Below, piece by piece: positions 36,312 to 50,023 of a stretch of DNA of 64,000 nt. Origin of the DNA: Eopsaltria australis (lineage: Eukaryota > Chordata > Aves > Passeriformes > Petroicidae); assembly GCA_034509425.1 (NCBI GenBank), contig JAVTVJ010000032.1, forward strand, positions 5,219,501-5,283,500. Direction: 5' to 3'. A program made the translations under genes and the position numbers. Within the stretch, counting starts at the first letter, position 1. Every line of letters begins with the position of its first letter. The notes below the pieces were generated by a model, which saw only the letters and a list, made by a program, of their open reading frames with translations, did no database searches and was not told the origin of the DNA.

Positions 36312-39300
36312 AGACTGAGTGACCTCTTCCCCAGGTCAAGACAGGCAGTAGAAAGATACTGTAGGTAAGGAGACTGTCTTCAAACTGCTCTCATGTTCCT
36401 CAAACTGTGCTGGACAGGAAAATGAAGTGCTGGGAAATTTCAATTATGAATTGTTCTGCCAAAATAATTGCAGTTATACACACATTATGGGGAAGGTGAC
36501 AACACTGAAAATAGGAGAGGACTCTATTCTACAAAGTCAATTACCAAAACAATATCTAATATTATGAATAAAACCATAGCCTAAGCACTTCTTCCACTTT
36601 TGCATCTTCTCCTGAGTTGTTGTGCACTGAGCAGTCTTTTAGGTCTGGCTTGTGTCATGGAAGAAACTGGCCCACTCTGGAAATCCCAGCCCTTTCAGAG
36701 GTTTGATGAAATGCTTCTGACTGTGCCTTGAAAATGTGGAAACCAAAATGTTTTTCACTGTGTAGAAGCAAGCAGTGTTTTCTTCTGATACCAAGCCAAT
36801 GGCAGGTGTACAAGTTAACACAGAAGGCATCAGAACTGCTCTAGCATGAGTTAGCTTGAAGAGCGGTAAGGCAAATGCCACATTAATTCTGTTCTCCCCT
36901 AAAGAGTATAATCTCTGATGACTGATAGAAGTGTTTTGAAAAGAGCATTTCAGATAAAAAAGTGCTTCAGAATACTGATGAGAAGGTATTTCACCTTCTC
37001 CTTGTTACTGTAAATTCTGTGAATGCTTCGATCTTACAATGTTACGAAGCACTCTTTGTTACCTTATCAGATATTTTCTTCTTAAACAAAAGTAAACTTG
37101 TCTGTAGTTTGGGTTAAATTATTAATGAGGAATTCCAGTATTTCTCCCCATTTGGCTACTTATTTATGATGAGGTAGGTCTATCAAATACGAGGAATCTA
37201 ACCTTTCCAGCCCTACTCTTGCAAGAGTATGATCTTCCTTGGGGCTCTGTGGGCTACAGAGTGTTCCTTCTGCACTTCTTATTCTCTTTACTGGTGTTGT
37301 TTGTGCTTTTTGTTGGAGAGTAGGGAGTTCATGCTGTTTTAGCTTCAAGCATATTTTCTAAAGCTGGGAGTTGCTTATGAGAGAACAGGATTGCTGTTTT
37401 CTGGTAAGTCCTAATTGAAAATGAAAATAGCATTTTTAGAGAACCATCAAAAGGCCTTCCTATCGTGGTGTTTGAAACACTGTCCTGTCAAAAAGGGTGG
37501 GATTGATGAATGCAGCACTCAAATGCTTTTTATTAAATAGTGCTTAATGGGGGAGACACGGGAATGGATTAACTGGTATTTACTTCTAGCATTAGAAAAT
37601 AGATGTCAAACAGTTCACCCTACCAAGGCAAAAGCTTTTGGGACTTTTCTGCCCCCTTTTCCCTCTGCCAGAATCCTTCCTGTACCATGCATGGGTCTGA
37701 CTGCCTGGCAGGATTTAGTCCCTTATGATTTAAATCAAATCAGTGGGCTTTGAGTTACATGAGATAAGCCAATATATTTGAAATTCATAATGCTAATTTT
37801 CTCTGGACTCTGACTTGATAGCAGATGCCAAGTTCCTGCCCAGAACAAATTTTACAGCTCAATTGTTTTTTCCCTAGCTGTTGGAAAGTGGTGAGCAACG
37901 GGTCATAGTTGATTAAATTTATAGACATTCACTCAGTACTGCATTTTTTTGTTTGTTTTGGGCTTTATTGACAATTAAAGGAAGACACACTCAAGATGCA
38001 GGATACAGAGTTATGCTTTTTTACATAAGGTACATTTTATTCATTTAAAATAAATGAAAAAATGTAATGATCAAAAGCCCTGATTAGTTAAGGTTTAATG
38101 CCAATGAGAGAAAACAACATTTTTGCATTTTGCTTGCTTTCCCTTGGGTAGAGAATGTAGAGAATGTTTCTGTCCTGAAAGTTTTGCCTTCTACACAATT
38201 GTTTAATATTAATTTAGGCTTAGGGAAAACGGCAGGTTGTCATTCCAAACCTCCAATTTTAATTCAGACAAACCAGCAAACAGGATGAGGTGTCCAACCT
38301 CTCTCAGTCCTTTAGTCTCTTCCAAGAGACTTCCATATTCTATGGTGCTTTTTATAATGTGGTTACTGGTGTGGAGAACTGAACATCAACCCTCAAATAC
38401 GATGTCAGTATGGTCACAGTACTTTTAGGCATGGGAAATAACAGCTAATTGAAATTGGGAACTTTCTGGATCATGCTGGTTTGCTTAGTTGGATGGGTGT
38501 AATTCAGGTTTGTTCAAATGACTGTAATTATTCTGAGTTAATGAAGCAGCTATTACACTTTATGAAGCAGAGATTTATGATTTTGTTGTCAGTGATATTT
38601 GGGAAATTTAAGAAGAGATGTTCAATGAATTGAGACAATTTTTGTATTAAAACATAGTTTTTATCTATAAATGCTGCTACACAGGGAAAAGACAGGATAG
38701 CAAAATCACAAACTTCACTACCAAAACAGAAACATCATGTTGGATATTAGGAATATCTTATGGTGAGGGTAGTGAAACACTGGTATGTGCGGGGTGATGC
38801 CACAGTTTCCATAGGCAGTGCTGAAGGTTGTTAAGCATATCTGTCAATAAAGCGTTTGTGCGTACTCATGACTAGGAGACCGTTGAGTTATTTATTCGTT
38901 TTGCTTCCCACACTTTGTACATACAGCTAGTTCAGGGTTACATAGGCAGTTCAAAGCCATAGATTTCAGATAATTTTTGCTTTTGAGGCCTGGATCATGA
39001 GCTGTTTATGATGCAGCTCTCATGATTTGTAGATGACCATGGATGAGATTAGACTCCTGAACCCTGTGTTAAGATTTCAATACCTAGAGTTTAAGCCCAG
39101 ACACCCAGTCTGATGAATTTCAGGAGCTACCTAATTGCATTCTTGAACTTGTTGCTTATTCACTAAGGTCTCTAAAAACTTACCTCCAGTGGCCTGCAGA
39201 AGATTTGGGCCCTGTATGTGTTATCAGATGGATTTAAAAAAGAAGTGTATAAATCTCCAAGAGATGTCCAGAAAACAAGATTTGGGCAGATCTGAAATGG

Positions 39301-41601
39301 ATTTTGATGGGAGGCTGTTTTTTTAATGTTGGCTCAGGAGTGGAGGTCACAGGTTCTGGTTGCTGATCAGCCTGGAGATGGATGACCAAATTTCCTGGTA
39401 AGGGAATTGGCCCTTGAGCCTCAGCAGATTTTTCACCTTTTGTGCTGTGGAAGTTGGGCTGAGGAAGAGAGCAGGTAACAAGAAAGCTGGTTTAATGGGT
39501 GAGGAGGATGCTTAACTGATCTTCCCAGCTCAGGGTTCCTCAGAATATGGATGTAAACTGCACCATTACTGATAAAAGCAAAAAGCCATTCTTGGATCTG
39601 ATTGACTGAAGGTTCTATTTCCAGGCTGGTACCCTGTTCTCTCACAATAATTGCATGAATTGAGCAGGCTTAGTCTCCCTCTCAAAATGCACAAGTTTCT
39701 TGTGCGTTAGTGGAGTCAAGAAGACACTGCAGTTATACTTCCAGAGGGATGTACTTGTTCTGGAGAAGAAATGTAAATGTGATGGTCTGAGAGGATGCTC
39801 CCTACTCCCCTGCTGTACTACATGACTAAGTTACACACATAATTATTGTGAGTTGGATTCAGCCCTTCTCTTTCTTAAAAGAATATATTTTCAAAAGCTG
39901 GAAGACAGTTGATGTAGAAACTGATGTAAAACTATAAATTAAATGTATTTCCAGTGTGTGTAGAAAGTTCAAGTCTTCAGAAAACTGCTGATGGTCACTA
40001 CAAGTGACAGCCTCATACTAATGAGAGACAAAAGGCAAACATACCAACCAAAATGAGTGCTGTCTACTTGGTCTTCAGTTGGCCAACTTGAAAAAAGCTA
40101 AATGAAGAATATTGGCCTTCTCTAAGTCCTGTTCTTTCATACCAGATAGACATGAGAAAATTGGTGAGTTGGTGATGCAGACTGATGCATAAGGGATCTG
40201 GAATGCCCCATGTCTTCTCAAGTATCTCCCAGTGCAACCTGGTTTCGCTTTGCACTCTTTGCTCCAGTGAGGGTTATAATCTGAATGGTTACCAAGAACC
40301 ACAAACTTTCTCAAAATCTGCTGACAACTTCTAGTTGGGACCATCACAGCTACTGGGCAAAATATGTTTGCAGACCTATGGGAAAAAGTCCTGTGTGTGT
40401 CTGGTCCCTGGACATTTTGTCTGCATGGCAGTAGGATACTTTTTTAACCAATACTGTTCCTTTTAAGAATATTTTTATTCAGTTCTGCAAGAAATAATGT
40501 CTTAGAATATTAGTTAAAGGTCTCAGTCAGGCATTCACTATAAAGCAATGTACAAACTGGCTCAAGTTCAGACAATTTTGACTAGGCAACAGATGAGCAG
40601 AAGGACAGAATGTAAGTAGAGACATAAGCACTAAAAACAGAAGTCAGTCTTCATAAATTCACGTCAAAGTAGTCATATTTAGTAATGCATGTGCATAACA
40701 ACAGAACGCTTGCTGTTAAAGAAGAAACCAAAAGAGTTGGTAATTTCCATTTCTTCCCCAGATGAAGATGAATGTAAGGAGAAGGGTTAAAAATTTTTTT
40801 GAAAAGCTAATTTAAAAAGTGAGTAGCTACTGGTAGTAGGAAGAAGGTGAGAGCTCACAGTAAGAAGGCAAATTTATTTTTTTTTAGTAAACAAAAAATC
40901 CTTTTAACATTTTTTTTATTTTTGCTCTCCCATGAATATTTATAACTGTGAAAGATTAACTGACAAACTACATAAGGAAATACTAAAATTAACTGCATTT
41001 TGCACTACCTTGTTTCAGTCATTGTCATGTAAGATTTTAGTTGTAACAATGTCTAATATTTTCCCACAGATTTATGAGTTTTTCAACTTCACTAAGCCCA
41101 CTGAGCATTGAAATTCTGTAAGCAGATCTCTGACGTTATTAAATTTGGCTGTTACATATGTGCATCTAAACAAGGACAATATGAACCTGTATTAGATTTG
41201 GGTTGAGTCATGCATAATTCCTCAGAACTTCATATGGAAATGCTGTACCATTTTCTCTTCTCTTTGCCTAAATAAAGCACTGCAGCACCTGTGTTTCTTT
41301 GGTATAAATCAGCAAATCAGAGCAACTCCAATTGTGATACCTCAGGATGAAAAAATTAATGCCACATCTGGGATTGAGTTGTGTACAAGTTATGAAACAG
41401 AGTTTTTGTAATACACTCTATCGCTGTACAAGGGCGCTTATAGAAAGTGCTTTATATGGTAGCATAACAGTCTGTAAATATTACACAGATCTTTCTGGCA
41501 TTCATTTTTAGGAAGTAAGGTAGAAGTAAGTTGCATTCAGGTGATGCCACAAAGTCTGAGAAACACAAGGATTTAGGTTTCTCAAACTCATTGCAAGTCT
41601 C

Positions 41602-41630
41602 CATTGTGAGATGAGTAAGACCTCACAATG
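41602..41630. repeat. Inverted repeat, 9-bp arms
   Basis: CATTGTGAG (41602-41610) and CTCACAATG (41622-41630) flank an 11-base loop. A GATGAGTAAG/AATGAGTAAG near-repeat overlaps it. Could be chance. Confidence 0.7.
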
Positions 41631-44330
41631 AGTAAGTGTTAATCTATGAAACTAATTGAAAGATAATCAATATATACATTTAGTTTTGTAGAAGAGACAC
41701 ATAGTCAGGTTGATCTGCATTAGTCTCACTGTCATCCAGTTACCTAATTGTTCTTTGTTCAGGTTAAACCTTATCCTCTGCTGGTTATAAAAACTGGTGT
41801 CCACTGCAGTACTTCTTGTAAAGTTTCAAACTCTTCTTTAGTTTGAAGGCAACAGATCCATGAGATGTTGCACAGGATTTTGAGGAATCATTTTTTATTG
41901 AAAATGAGAATGACACTATGGAGCAAGCAACTGAACTATTTAGATTGGAATGATGCATGGACTAGTACCAGTGATGCTCTAATGGTGTGGGATGCATTTG
42001 CATGTATGCAGGTGCTCTGTTTTTCATGTGAGACTGGGACACTGGCAGCAAAATGTTGGGATAAATGTCAACTCTTTTTTGGAGCACCTTTTTCTGTTTG
42101 CCTTGGGCTAGTCATTGTAACTGTGACCTTGGTGTAGTTGCAGGAAGCCTCTGGAAGCCACTTCAGGTTCCTCAAGGACCATCCTGAACCTGGATGATGC
42201 AGCCTTTTGATTGAAAAGCTTTGTTCAGAAACCACGAGATAGTGTCAGTGCTGTTTGGGAAAGTACTGCTACAATGCGTGCAACCACTACAGACAAAACT
42301 GTATAGAAAATTCTTTGGAGGGTCCTTTTTATAATGTTCAGAAAGGATAAAACCCAAAATCATTGGAAAAGCGAACTGAACCATTAAGGGAATTGCACAG
42401 AAATGAGAAGATTTAAAGTCTCTAATGACAGCCTAATATGATGATAGTAGTGATAAGATATACAAGTATGTTTTAAGTGTGTTTTTTAAAATCTTATTTT
42501 GCATTTGTTTCCATAAGAAGGAGCAAATAACAGCAAAACCCACTGATATATAGTTTTTTCTCATTGAAACAATCTTCACATTCATTTTTGAGGCCTCGCT
42601 TTGCAAACCCAGCATACTGTTTATGCAGAACATTAATTCAAGTGGTTTTATCATTAGCAAGCTCCAATCAAATTATTCTCTTTAATTTTTATTGCACAGA
42701 AAATGTTGTTTGATATATTTCATGTTTGCTTATTATTTCTCTCATGATTTGTGCCCTTCCTGTTTGAATGGAAATGAGTGCTTTAAAAGAAAAGCTATAA
42801 TTTTACACCACGTTTATAATGATTGCATTTATTATGTACTTATTGCTGTAGTTATGTCAATGTCAGGTTTACAGTTCGAAGCAACAGATTTACTGAATTT
42901 TGTTATTGTTTCTAGTCGTTGTTAGACTGGGTTTTCTGGATGGCTAATCAGCTATCAATGCAAAGACTTCCACAGTGTGTCCCAGCAGATAAAGTGTCAG
43001 GGTTATGCTTGCACCAGTCCTTCAGTGGAGACAATGTTCTGTCATAAATGTCTCTCTGCTGCCTACCTGTACTGTTGGGCACCCATGAATATCTGTGCAT
43101 GTCCTTCAGATATTCAGTTTACCAGGTCCCCCTTCTTACCATGTAATTTATATTCATGTGTTGGGAGAGGAAAATGAGCTTTTCAGGTTTTTCAATTCAG
43201 AGTTGGTGTCTTAACTGTAGATGAACTCATGCAAGCAAAGAAAATATGCTCTTGACACCTGCTAGTTGTGCTGAAACAGAAAGTAATTAAGGAGAAAGCT
43301 TCAAATTAAAAATAGAAGATTGTAAATAACAGCTATTCTCCTTTCTAAACACTAACATAATTTAGCACCTTAAAGGATTATAAGATACAATGATATCTTT
43401 GAAATTGTGTTGAACACACAGATTCTGGATCATTCATAATCATTTATGGTTTTTAACCAGTCTTATTTAATTTATTAATTTCTACATGATCCAGCAACTT
43501 ATTTTAACTTTTAAAACACATTGGTGCTATTTTAATAGAGGACTATGAATTTAAACTTGAGTAGTTTGTCAAAATTACCCATTTATTTGTCAACAACTTT
43601 ATTTTAAGGAGAGAGGATATTTTTTTAGGAGTGTTTTTAGGTTAGACATTCTTGTCTGTTCTGACATGAAGGTGATTTGTGGAGTGCTTTGTGCTTTGGG
43701 CACTTTTATTGTACTTTTCAGTTTATGTGCTGTGGAATGTTTGTTTTGTCACTTAAAGCAGCATTATAATTTCTGTAAGCATTTCACCTTCATGAATATA
43801 CTGTAATCAAATTCATATTTTGAACTCTATAAAATTATTACAAAAAGAAAATACTATATAGTTGCAATGGAAACATATCTGTTTCTGATGGATGGCATAC
43901 TGAAATATATGTTTGATTTTTGGGATGAGTTAATGTCTTCATAAAGCACACCCTTCCATACACATTGAGCATGCAGGTTGGGTTTTTTTTTTATTTATTT
44001 ACTTAAAAGCATCTCTCAGTTGGCTGTGTTACAGTAGATGTTTGAAAACCTTCATGTGTTCTGCAGCTCTCTTGTTTCTTTGAAGAGGTTTTTTTCCAAA
44101 AGCTCTGATTGATGATCTGTGACCTGCTTTGTTAGGTGCTCAGAGTTGCTTTGAATGCATACTTAAGTTTAACAGTTGAGATCCTCAAGGTCTTCAAGCA
44201 TTTGGTCTTGTGTTAATTTACCTGCAGGGGACTATTAACTTGTCTTATTATCTTGAGGTCATTATTTCCTGTCTGAATGAAGTGAAACTCAATTAGCATT
44301 TTCAAGTGTTCCAAATGTTAATTTGGAGAA

Positions 44331-44372
44331 AAGGGAAAGGAAAAGGGAAGGGAAAATAAAAAAGGGGAACAA
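44331..44372 (+). repeat. Polypurine low-complexity tract
   Basis: Runs of AAAGGG, GGAAAAGGGAAGGG and AAAAAAGGGG words on the plus strand, followed by AACAAAGAGTAG. Simple-sequence origin. Confidence 0.75.
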
Positions 44373-47300
44373 AGAGTAGAAGGACTTGGCCTTTAAAATA
44401 CAAAGCTGCAGATCCATTTCCAGTTACAGCAATGCAAAGCTACCATTAAAAGTTTTATCTTCCAAGGTTGATTTAAGAGCACTTTACTCCTGACTTCATC
44501 AGAGATGACAGCTTGTCAATATATAGATGCCTGTTTTCCAAGGGGGCATCTCTGCTTCATATAGGAATGGTAGCCAGTGCTGTATTTTTGTTCAATATCA
44601 GGAGAGTCAGGAAAATTACTTGGAAGTCCTCCACAGGCATGGATGATGATGTTCATTTGCCTTGTAACTGTAAAGTATTTGTTCTTGAGATGCTGTGTTT
44701 CCCTAGATCTGCATCCATACCTGTGATCTTGGTGGCTGACTTCTGTTTAACAGGTGTTGGGAGACTTACACACACAGGAGACCCACAGTGCAAAGCAGTG
44801 CCTCAAACTAAGGAACTCATGTGCTGCAGTTTAGGCTGTATCTTGAATTCCAACCCTTTTCAGGCTTAATTGTCTGCTTTGAACCGTTCAAAGGGCCTCT
44901 TTCATCCTCTCCAGGAGTCTTCTATGAATGTTGTTCTTTATAAACACATAAATGGTGGAGGCTTGATTTTAGTCTAAGGATGTTCAAACTGATGAGGAAT
45001 TGGTTTGTTTGGGTTTAGGGGCTCTTTGTCCGCCTTCCTTTTTATGGTTGTGAAATGAAGTGTTTCAAAATAGTGCCTCATTAAAGCTTGAGTACAAATG
45101 AGTGAACAGTCATAACTCTGAAGGACATTGGTCAGGTTACTCACCCTCAAAAAATTCTGGGGTACAATGCCGACTATCAAACGGTGTTTTGTGTTAACAG
45201 CATAAAACACAAAGATGTGGGTATTTTGAAGACCTGACTCGGGCATAGGTAGTTGACCTCCTCAGAAGCCCCACTAGAGATACCTAAATCCCTTGATGAA
45301 GTGCACAACCAAGAGCCTGGTGGCAAAGCAGGGGATGGCACTGATGTGCCTTGGATGACAGGGCACAGACAGGTGTGTGCCTGGAGGGAGGATGATCAAA
45401 CCCTGGCATGCCTCACTCCAAGTACATGAATCCTTTCCATGTTTTTCAGCATTAGAGCATATTGACAGATATAGGTCAAGTGCTAGTTATCTAGATTTGT
45501 AGCACCTAGTTAAATTTTACTTTTAGCCTGGGAAACAAAGCTGAGTTGATGGTACAGTCTGTTGTAGGATTTATTGTATCAATAGTTTCATCTTGGTCTG
45601 TTTTATTAGCTGCTGTTTTCCTTGGCCTTGTCATCATGCTCTTTCTGTAGCTATTGCACAGGTACAGGGATTTACAAACACAGAAATAGTCTTCCACAGC
45701 CAAATTCCTCTGTTAGTTATCCTGGTTTTTCAGGGTGCCTTGACCAGCAATGTTTAGCTAATTCAAATATCAGACCAAGAACTCCAAATAAAAGTGAAAT
45801 CAGTTGATCCAGAGGGAAGGTAGCAGCTGATTTTAGATTATAGTCCTGGTGTATTATCTGCAGAAGGCTGATTCTGTTCCATAGTGCATGTGGAATTTCG
45901 TGTGGAATTGTGTTCCTTGGAGAAGGAGCTAGGACTGTTGTTTTCCAGGCAGTGTGTTGTCATACAAATTTAGTCAGGTTAGAGTTTTAACAATACTCTT
46001 ACTGAACACATATAAATACTTTAAGTGGGGTTTTTTTAAAGGCTTGTATTTATTCAATATTGTAAGAAAGAAAAAAAACTAGCTGAAGCTATTTTTCTTT
46101 GCAACAGGAGGAGGGTGAAAGGCCGTCATTTCTGTGTAGCTGCCTTCAAAAGATTGGTCTCAAAATGTTGAATCTGATTTTCATTACTGACTCAACTGTT
46201 TTCACCTCTTCAGGCAACAGAAAGTTTCCCATCAAGTGGTAGTGATTTAAGGCAATATTCGGCATCCTGATGTTCGAGAATCAGTTGATTGTGTGTAATT
46301 AGCCAGACTCAGGAATGCATTAGCAACACTTCAATGAACACTGCTTCTCTATCATCAAAGCTGAGGCATGAGTTTGAGGCAGAAGCACTTATCTGGAGAA
46401 CTGAGCAGCAAATGGGATATGTAACTTCCCTTCTGATGGTTACTGATTTGATTCCAGCCTTAATAATGAATAATGTTATAAAGTTATCTAAATATCAAAT
46501 GGTAAACTGTAAATGAGAGTGAAATGTGTTAGATCCAGAAGGAAAAGGTATATTCCCTACCTACCTGGCAGGCACAGTCATTGCTGGAGGACTTACTTGT
46601 ACTTTACTTTGTTTAAAACTTCGGTGCCAAGGTTGAAAATTATTCCAATATTAATTTCCTTGGGGTAAGTCTAGTTACTTTATTTTCTTGTTTTCTAAAC
46701 TTAAATGAAACCACTCAACAAATGTTTAATTTCTGTATTAGCATGTGTATGATGCTAGGCTGAGATTTCGATGGGAAAAAAAATGTCTCCAGAGATGTAG
46801 ACTAAAGTGTGATGTGGAAATAGAACACAGTGTTTCTGTGGGCTGAGGGAACAGAGAAGACTTTGGTATTTCTTGAAGTAATGCCACAGATATTATTTTG
46901 TAACATCTCACACCCTCTGTGTACTTACAGCCATGACCATTGAGATACCAGCTGTACAAAAATCTCACTTTCTGGAAACAACTTTTTCACAGAATGCTTT
47001 GGTCTATGTGGATTCCCTGCCAGCTCTACTACATGTACAGGTAGATGAGGAATGCTGAGGACATGTTAAGCATGAAGATGTTAATGATGAATAAGCAGTG
47101 AGCATGTTAGAATACGCAAAGCAGGGGGCTGGGAGCAGTGTAAGTATCTAGTTGCAGAACAAGAGAACTCATGTCTGGAAGTGTGAGTGCTTCAGACTTG
47201 CAGGGAATGATCAGAAGATCCGAGCAAGAGAGAATGAAACAGGAGCAGGTCTTCCCTGGGCAGGGTTATGTTAAAAGGGTAAGGAGGAGAGTGTTGTCCT

Positions 47301-49990
47301 GGCCAGAAGATGGGAGCAATCCCCACCATGCCTTGGAGATACAGAAGGAGCTCACATCTGTCAGTAAAATGCTCCCAAGCAGCCAGGGAAGTGGGAAAGA
47401 GTGATGATATGTTTCAGCTTCCTGCACCAGGTCTGTGAGTACAATGAACTTTATAGGACACTACAGGTGTTATACTTTCAGTCAAGAGAGACAAAGGTGT
47501 TCACATTCAAGAAGGAAAGTGTGTTTGTCAGAATTATTGGGTAGAGGGAAAGGAAGAGCAGAAAAAAATCCTGAAAATAAAGTATGGGTTAGTTTTTTGC
47601 AAAGTAATCATATGATGGGGTCCTGCTCCCAAGAGGTACACAGAGAAAGACCAAATCCTAGAGCTTATCCAGACCAGGGAAATGTTTTGGACCAATTGGT
47701 GCATGTATTAATGAATACATTCAGATGAAGTGCCTCTGTCAAGGCTGCATGCATGACTGTGACATCTGCGTGCTGGAAATGACACATCTGTTCTTGTTCT
47801 GCCTTTGGTTGGTCTCTCCAGTTTGTTCACATGAAGTGAACATTGAGAGTAAAGGGAAGGTAACTCCTGAACCCCTTTCACAGTAGGAGCTGTTTCATGT
47901 GTGTCACAGTAGAGTCATTGAAAAGGGGGAAAAGATGTAGTACAAACATAAAAATGGAAGAAAAGAGAATAAATGAAAGAGTGTACCTAGCACCTGACCA
48001 TATAGTGCTGTTTCCTTTCTGTATTATTTTCAGGTCAGCTCTGTATATGTTCATTTTATTTTGCCCCTTCATTGGGTACTGAACACCTCACTGAATTCAA
48101 ATGGATCTGTGAATGGACATTGAACCTTTTAGCTGGGAGGAGACCAAGTGTTGAACCCCTTGTTGATAACACAACCACAATACAGTGGCCTGGCTTTAAG
48201 ATACCATTTAAGATATGAAAAGCATCTAATATCGGTTCCAAAGGTACCTGCTATTTGCATTTTGCCTTACTAATGACAGGTGCTCCCAAAATCAGTTCTC
48301 ATTGTACTCTAGTGTGTCACCATGAACCATACTTCAATCCAGGACTCTAGTTAAAATCTCAGTTACAGAGAAGACTGAAGTATTGGTGAAAGGAGAAAAG
48401 GATGTGGGTGGAATACTCGAATCCATAGAGAATATCCTTCACCTGCAATAGAAAGCAAAGATTTATGCCTAAATTCAAGAACTGACCTGTTCTTCAACTG
48501 TGCTGTCATCAACTGCTCAATGAATACGATTTCATTTAGTCCATGAATGTAAGTGACTAATTCCTCGGGGCAACTGACTCTATTAATCCAGAGCATATGC
48601 ACAACCACCACTAATAGTAGAACTCTGCTCAGTTTCTGGTGGTTTCACTTTACTCACTGGGGGAAAAGGCAATCTCAAAAGGGAAGGATGCTGACAACAG
48701 GGTTCCTAAGATTTCAGTAGTTTTGCTTTAGTAAATACAGTCTTTTAAATAGAGTGGAAATCAATTTATGAACTTAGGCAGTTGATTTGGGACCTTCCAC
48801 ATCTCTAAATTTTGAGGCAGCTGGTGAGAGAGTTTTTACTCTGACTTCATTATGGAAATTACGATACAGTGGGATGATTATCATGCTCAAAGTTAGACTG
48901 TGCATAAGTGCATTCTGGGCTGACTGGCAACAGGAGCAGTTGGGAAACTGACCTTGAGAAGATAATCTCAAAATAGACAGAAATTTATTTCTTTTGTCTG
49001 CATGATAAAGTGTGGTACAGGAGAAAAAGATATGTAATTCACACTATATAGAAAGTAGGACTTCATGTATAACAACAAAATGCAGCAATAAAAATGTGAA
49101 AACAATGAATTGTGAAAGCAAAGAGTCATTAGAGCATAAGGATGTGACCATTGCAAGACTCTATCAACTGTGGCCAAGATCTTCTAAGACTTTTGGCTCC
49201 CCAAAATACTACACTTCTAGCAAATGTAGACAAACCTTCTTCATTTGTATAAAAAAAATTAAAAGTTTAGGAAACCAACCAGGGAAGAACTTCCACAGTT
49301 TCAGTAGGAGTAGGAGGGCTTTCCCTTATGTGGCACTTTAAATTCCTTTTGTGGTTTTTCTCTCAGATGACAAGAGGTTCAGCTTTACAAAGTATTGATG
49401 AATGGACTCCATTTTAAGTCTCAGCTTGTACAGATAAAGTATAGCTAGAAACTCTTTTATTTGATAAAAACACACTCTACATTTTAGCTGCTTGAGTATT
49501 TTATCATTTGCAATTATTGGGATCTTCTAGTTTCATTTTCTACAGCATAGTTACGAGGGATATACGTATTTCTTCCAGATGTTCTTGGCTGCAGCAGAGG
49601 TCCCAGTCAGCTTGAGAAATCTTTTGCCTATTGGCTGATGAAAACTGGAAAAGAAACTTTTGAAGTTGTTTCTTCAATTCCTCTCTTTATGCAACATTTC
49701 TTCCCATCAAATATTCCTTAAGTAATTAAAATTATGTAATTAGAGGTGTTTTCATCAGCTCTGATTACATTCCATAATGCTCATCCTATCCTGAACATGT
49801 ATCTTTTGGGAGAATTACTTTAGGTTAGGTGTAGCTTCATGTCTTTAGCTGGACATTTCCTGTAGAAATGCGGTACAAAGCCTCCCGAGGGGAAATTGTC
49901 CTTGAAGCCCCCCTGGGAACAGCCACGAGCCCCAATGCAGACACTAGGAATGTGATGCAGAGCTTGTGTCAGTGTGTGCACCTCAAGCTT

Positions 49991-50023
49991 AACATGTGTG
50001 TGATGAGCAGTGCAACACATGTT
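49991..50023. repeat. Inverted repeat, 9-bp arms
   Basis: AACATGTGT (49991-49999) and ACACATGTT (50015-50023) with a 15-base loop, inside the GC-richer patch. The surroundings are rich in TGTGTG-like words, which raises the odds of chance pairing. Confidence 0.65.

Larger units (their letters stand above)
32311..44330. other. Long non-coding stretch, no gene recognised
   Basis: About 12 kb. It includes the two longest open frames in the window, 141 codons each on the minus strand (33196-33621 and 35095-35520), without any domain I recognise. Small structures are a 13-bp tandem repeat at 36278-36311 and an inverted repeat at 41602-41630. No CR1 tail or SINE was seen. Confidence 0.5.

Noticed and set aside
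44513..44869. 118-codon plus-strand frame as a gene
   Set aside because: No recognisable domain, no convincing splice or promoter context, and a length within chance expectation.
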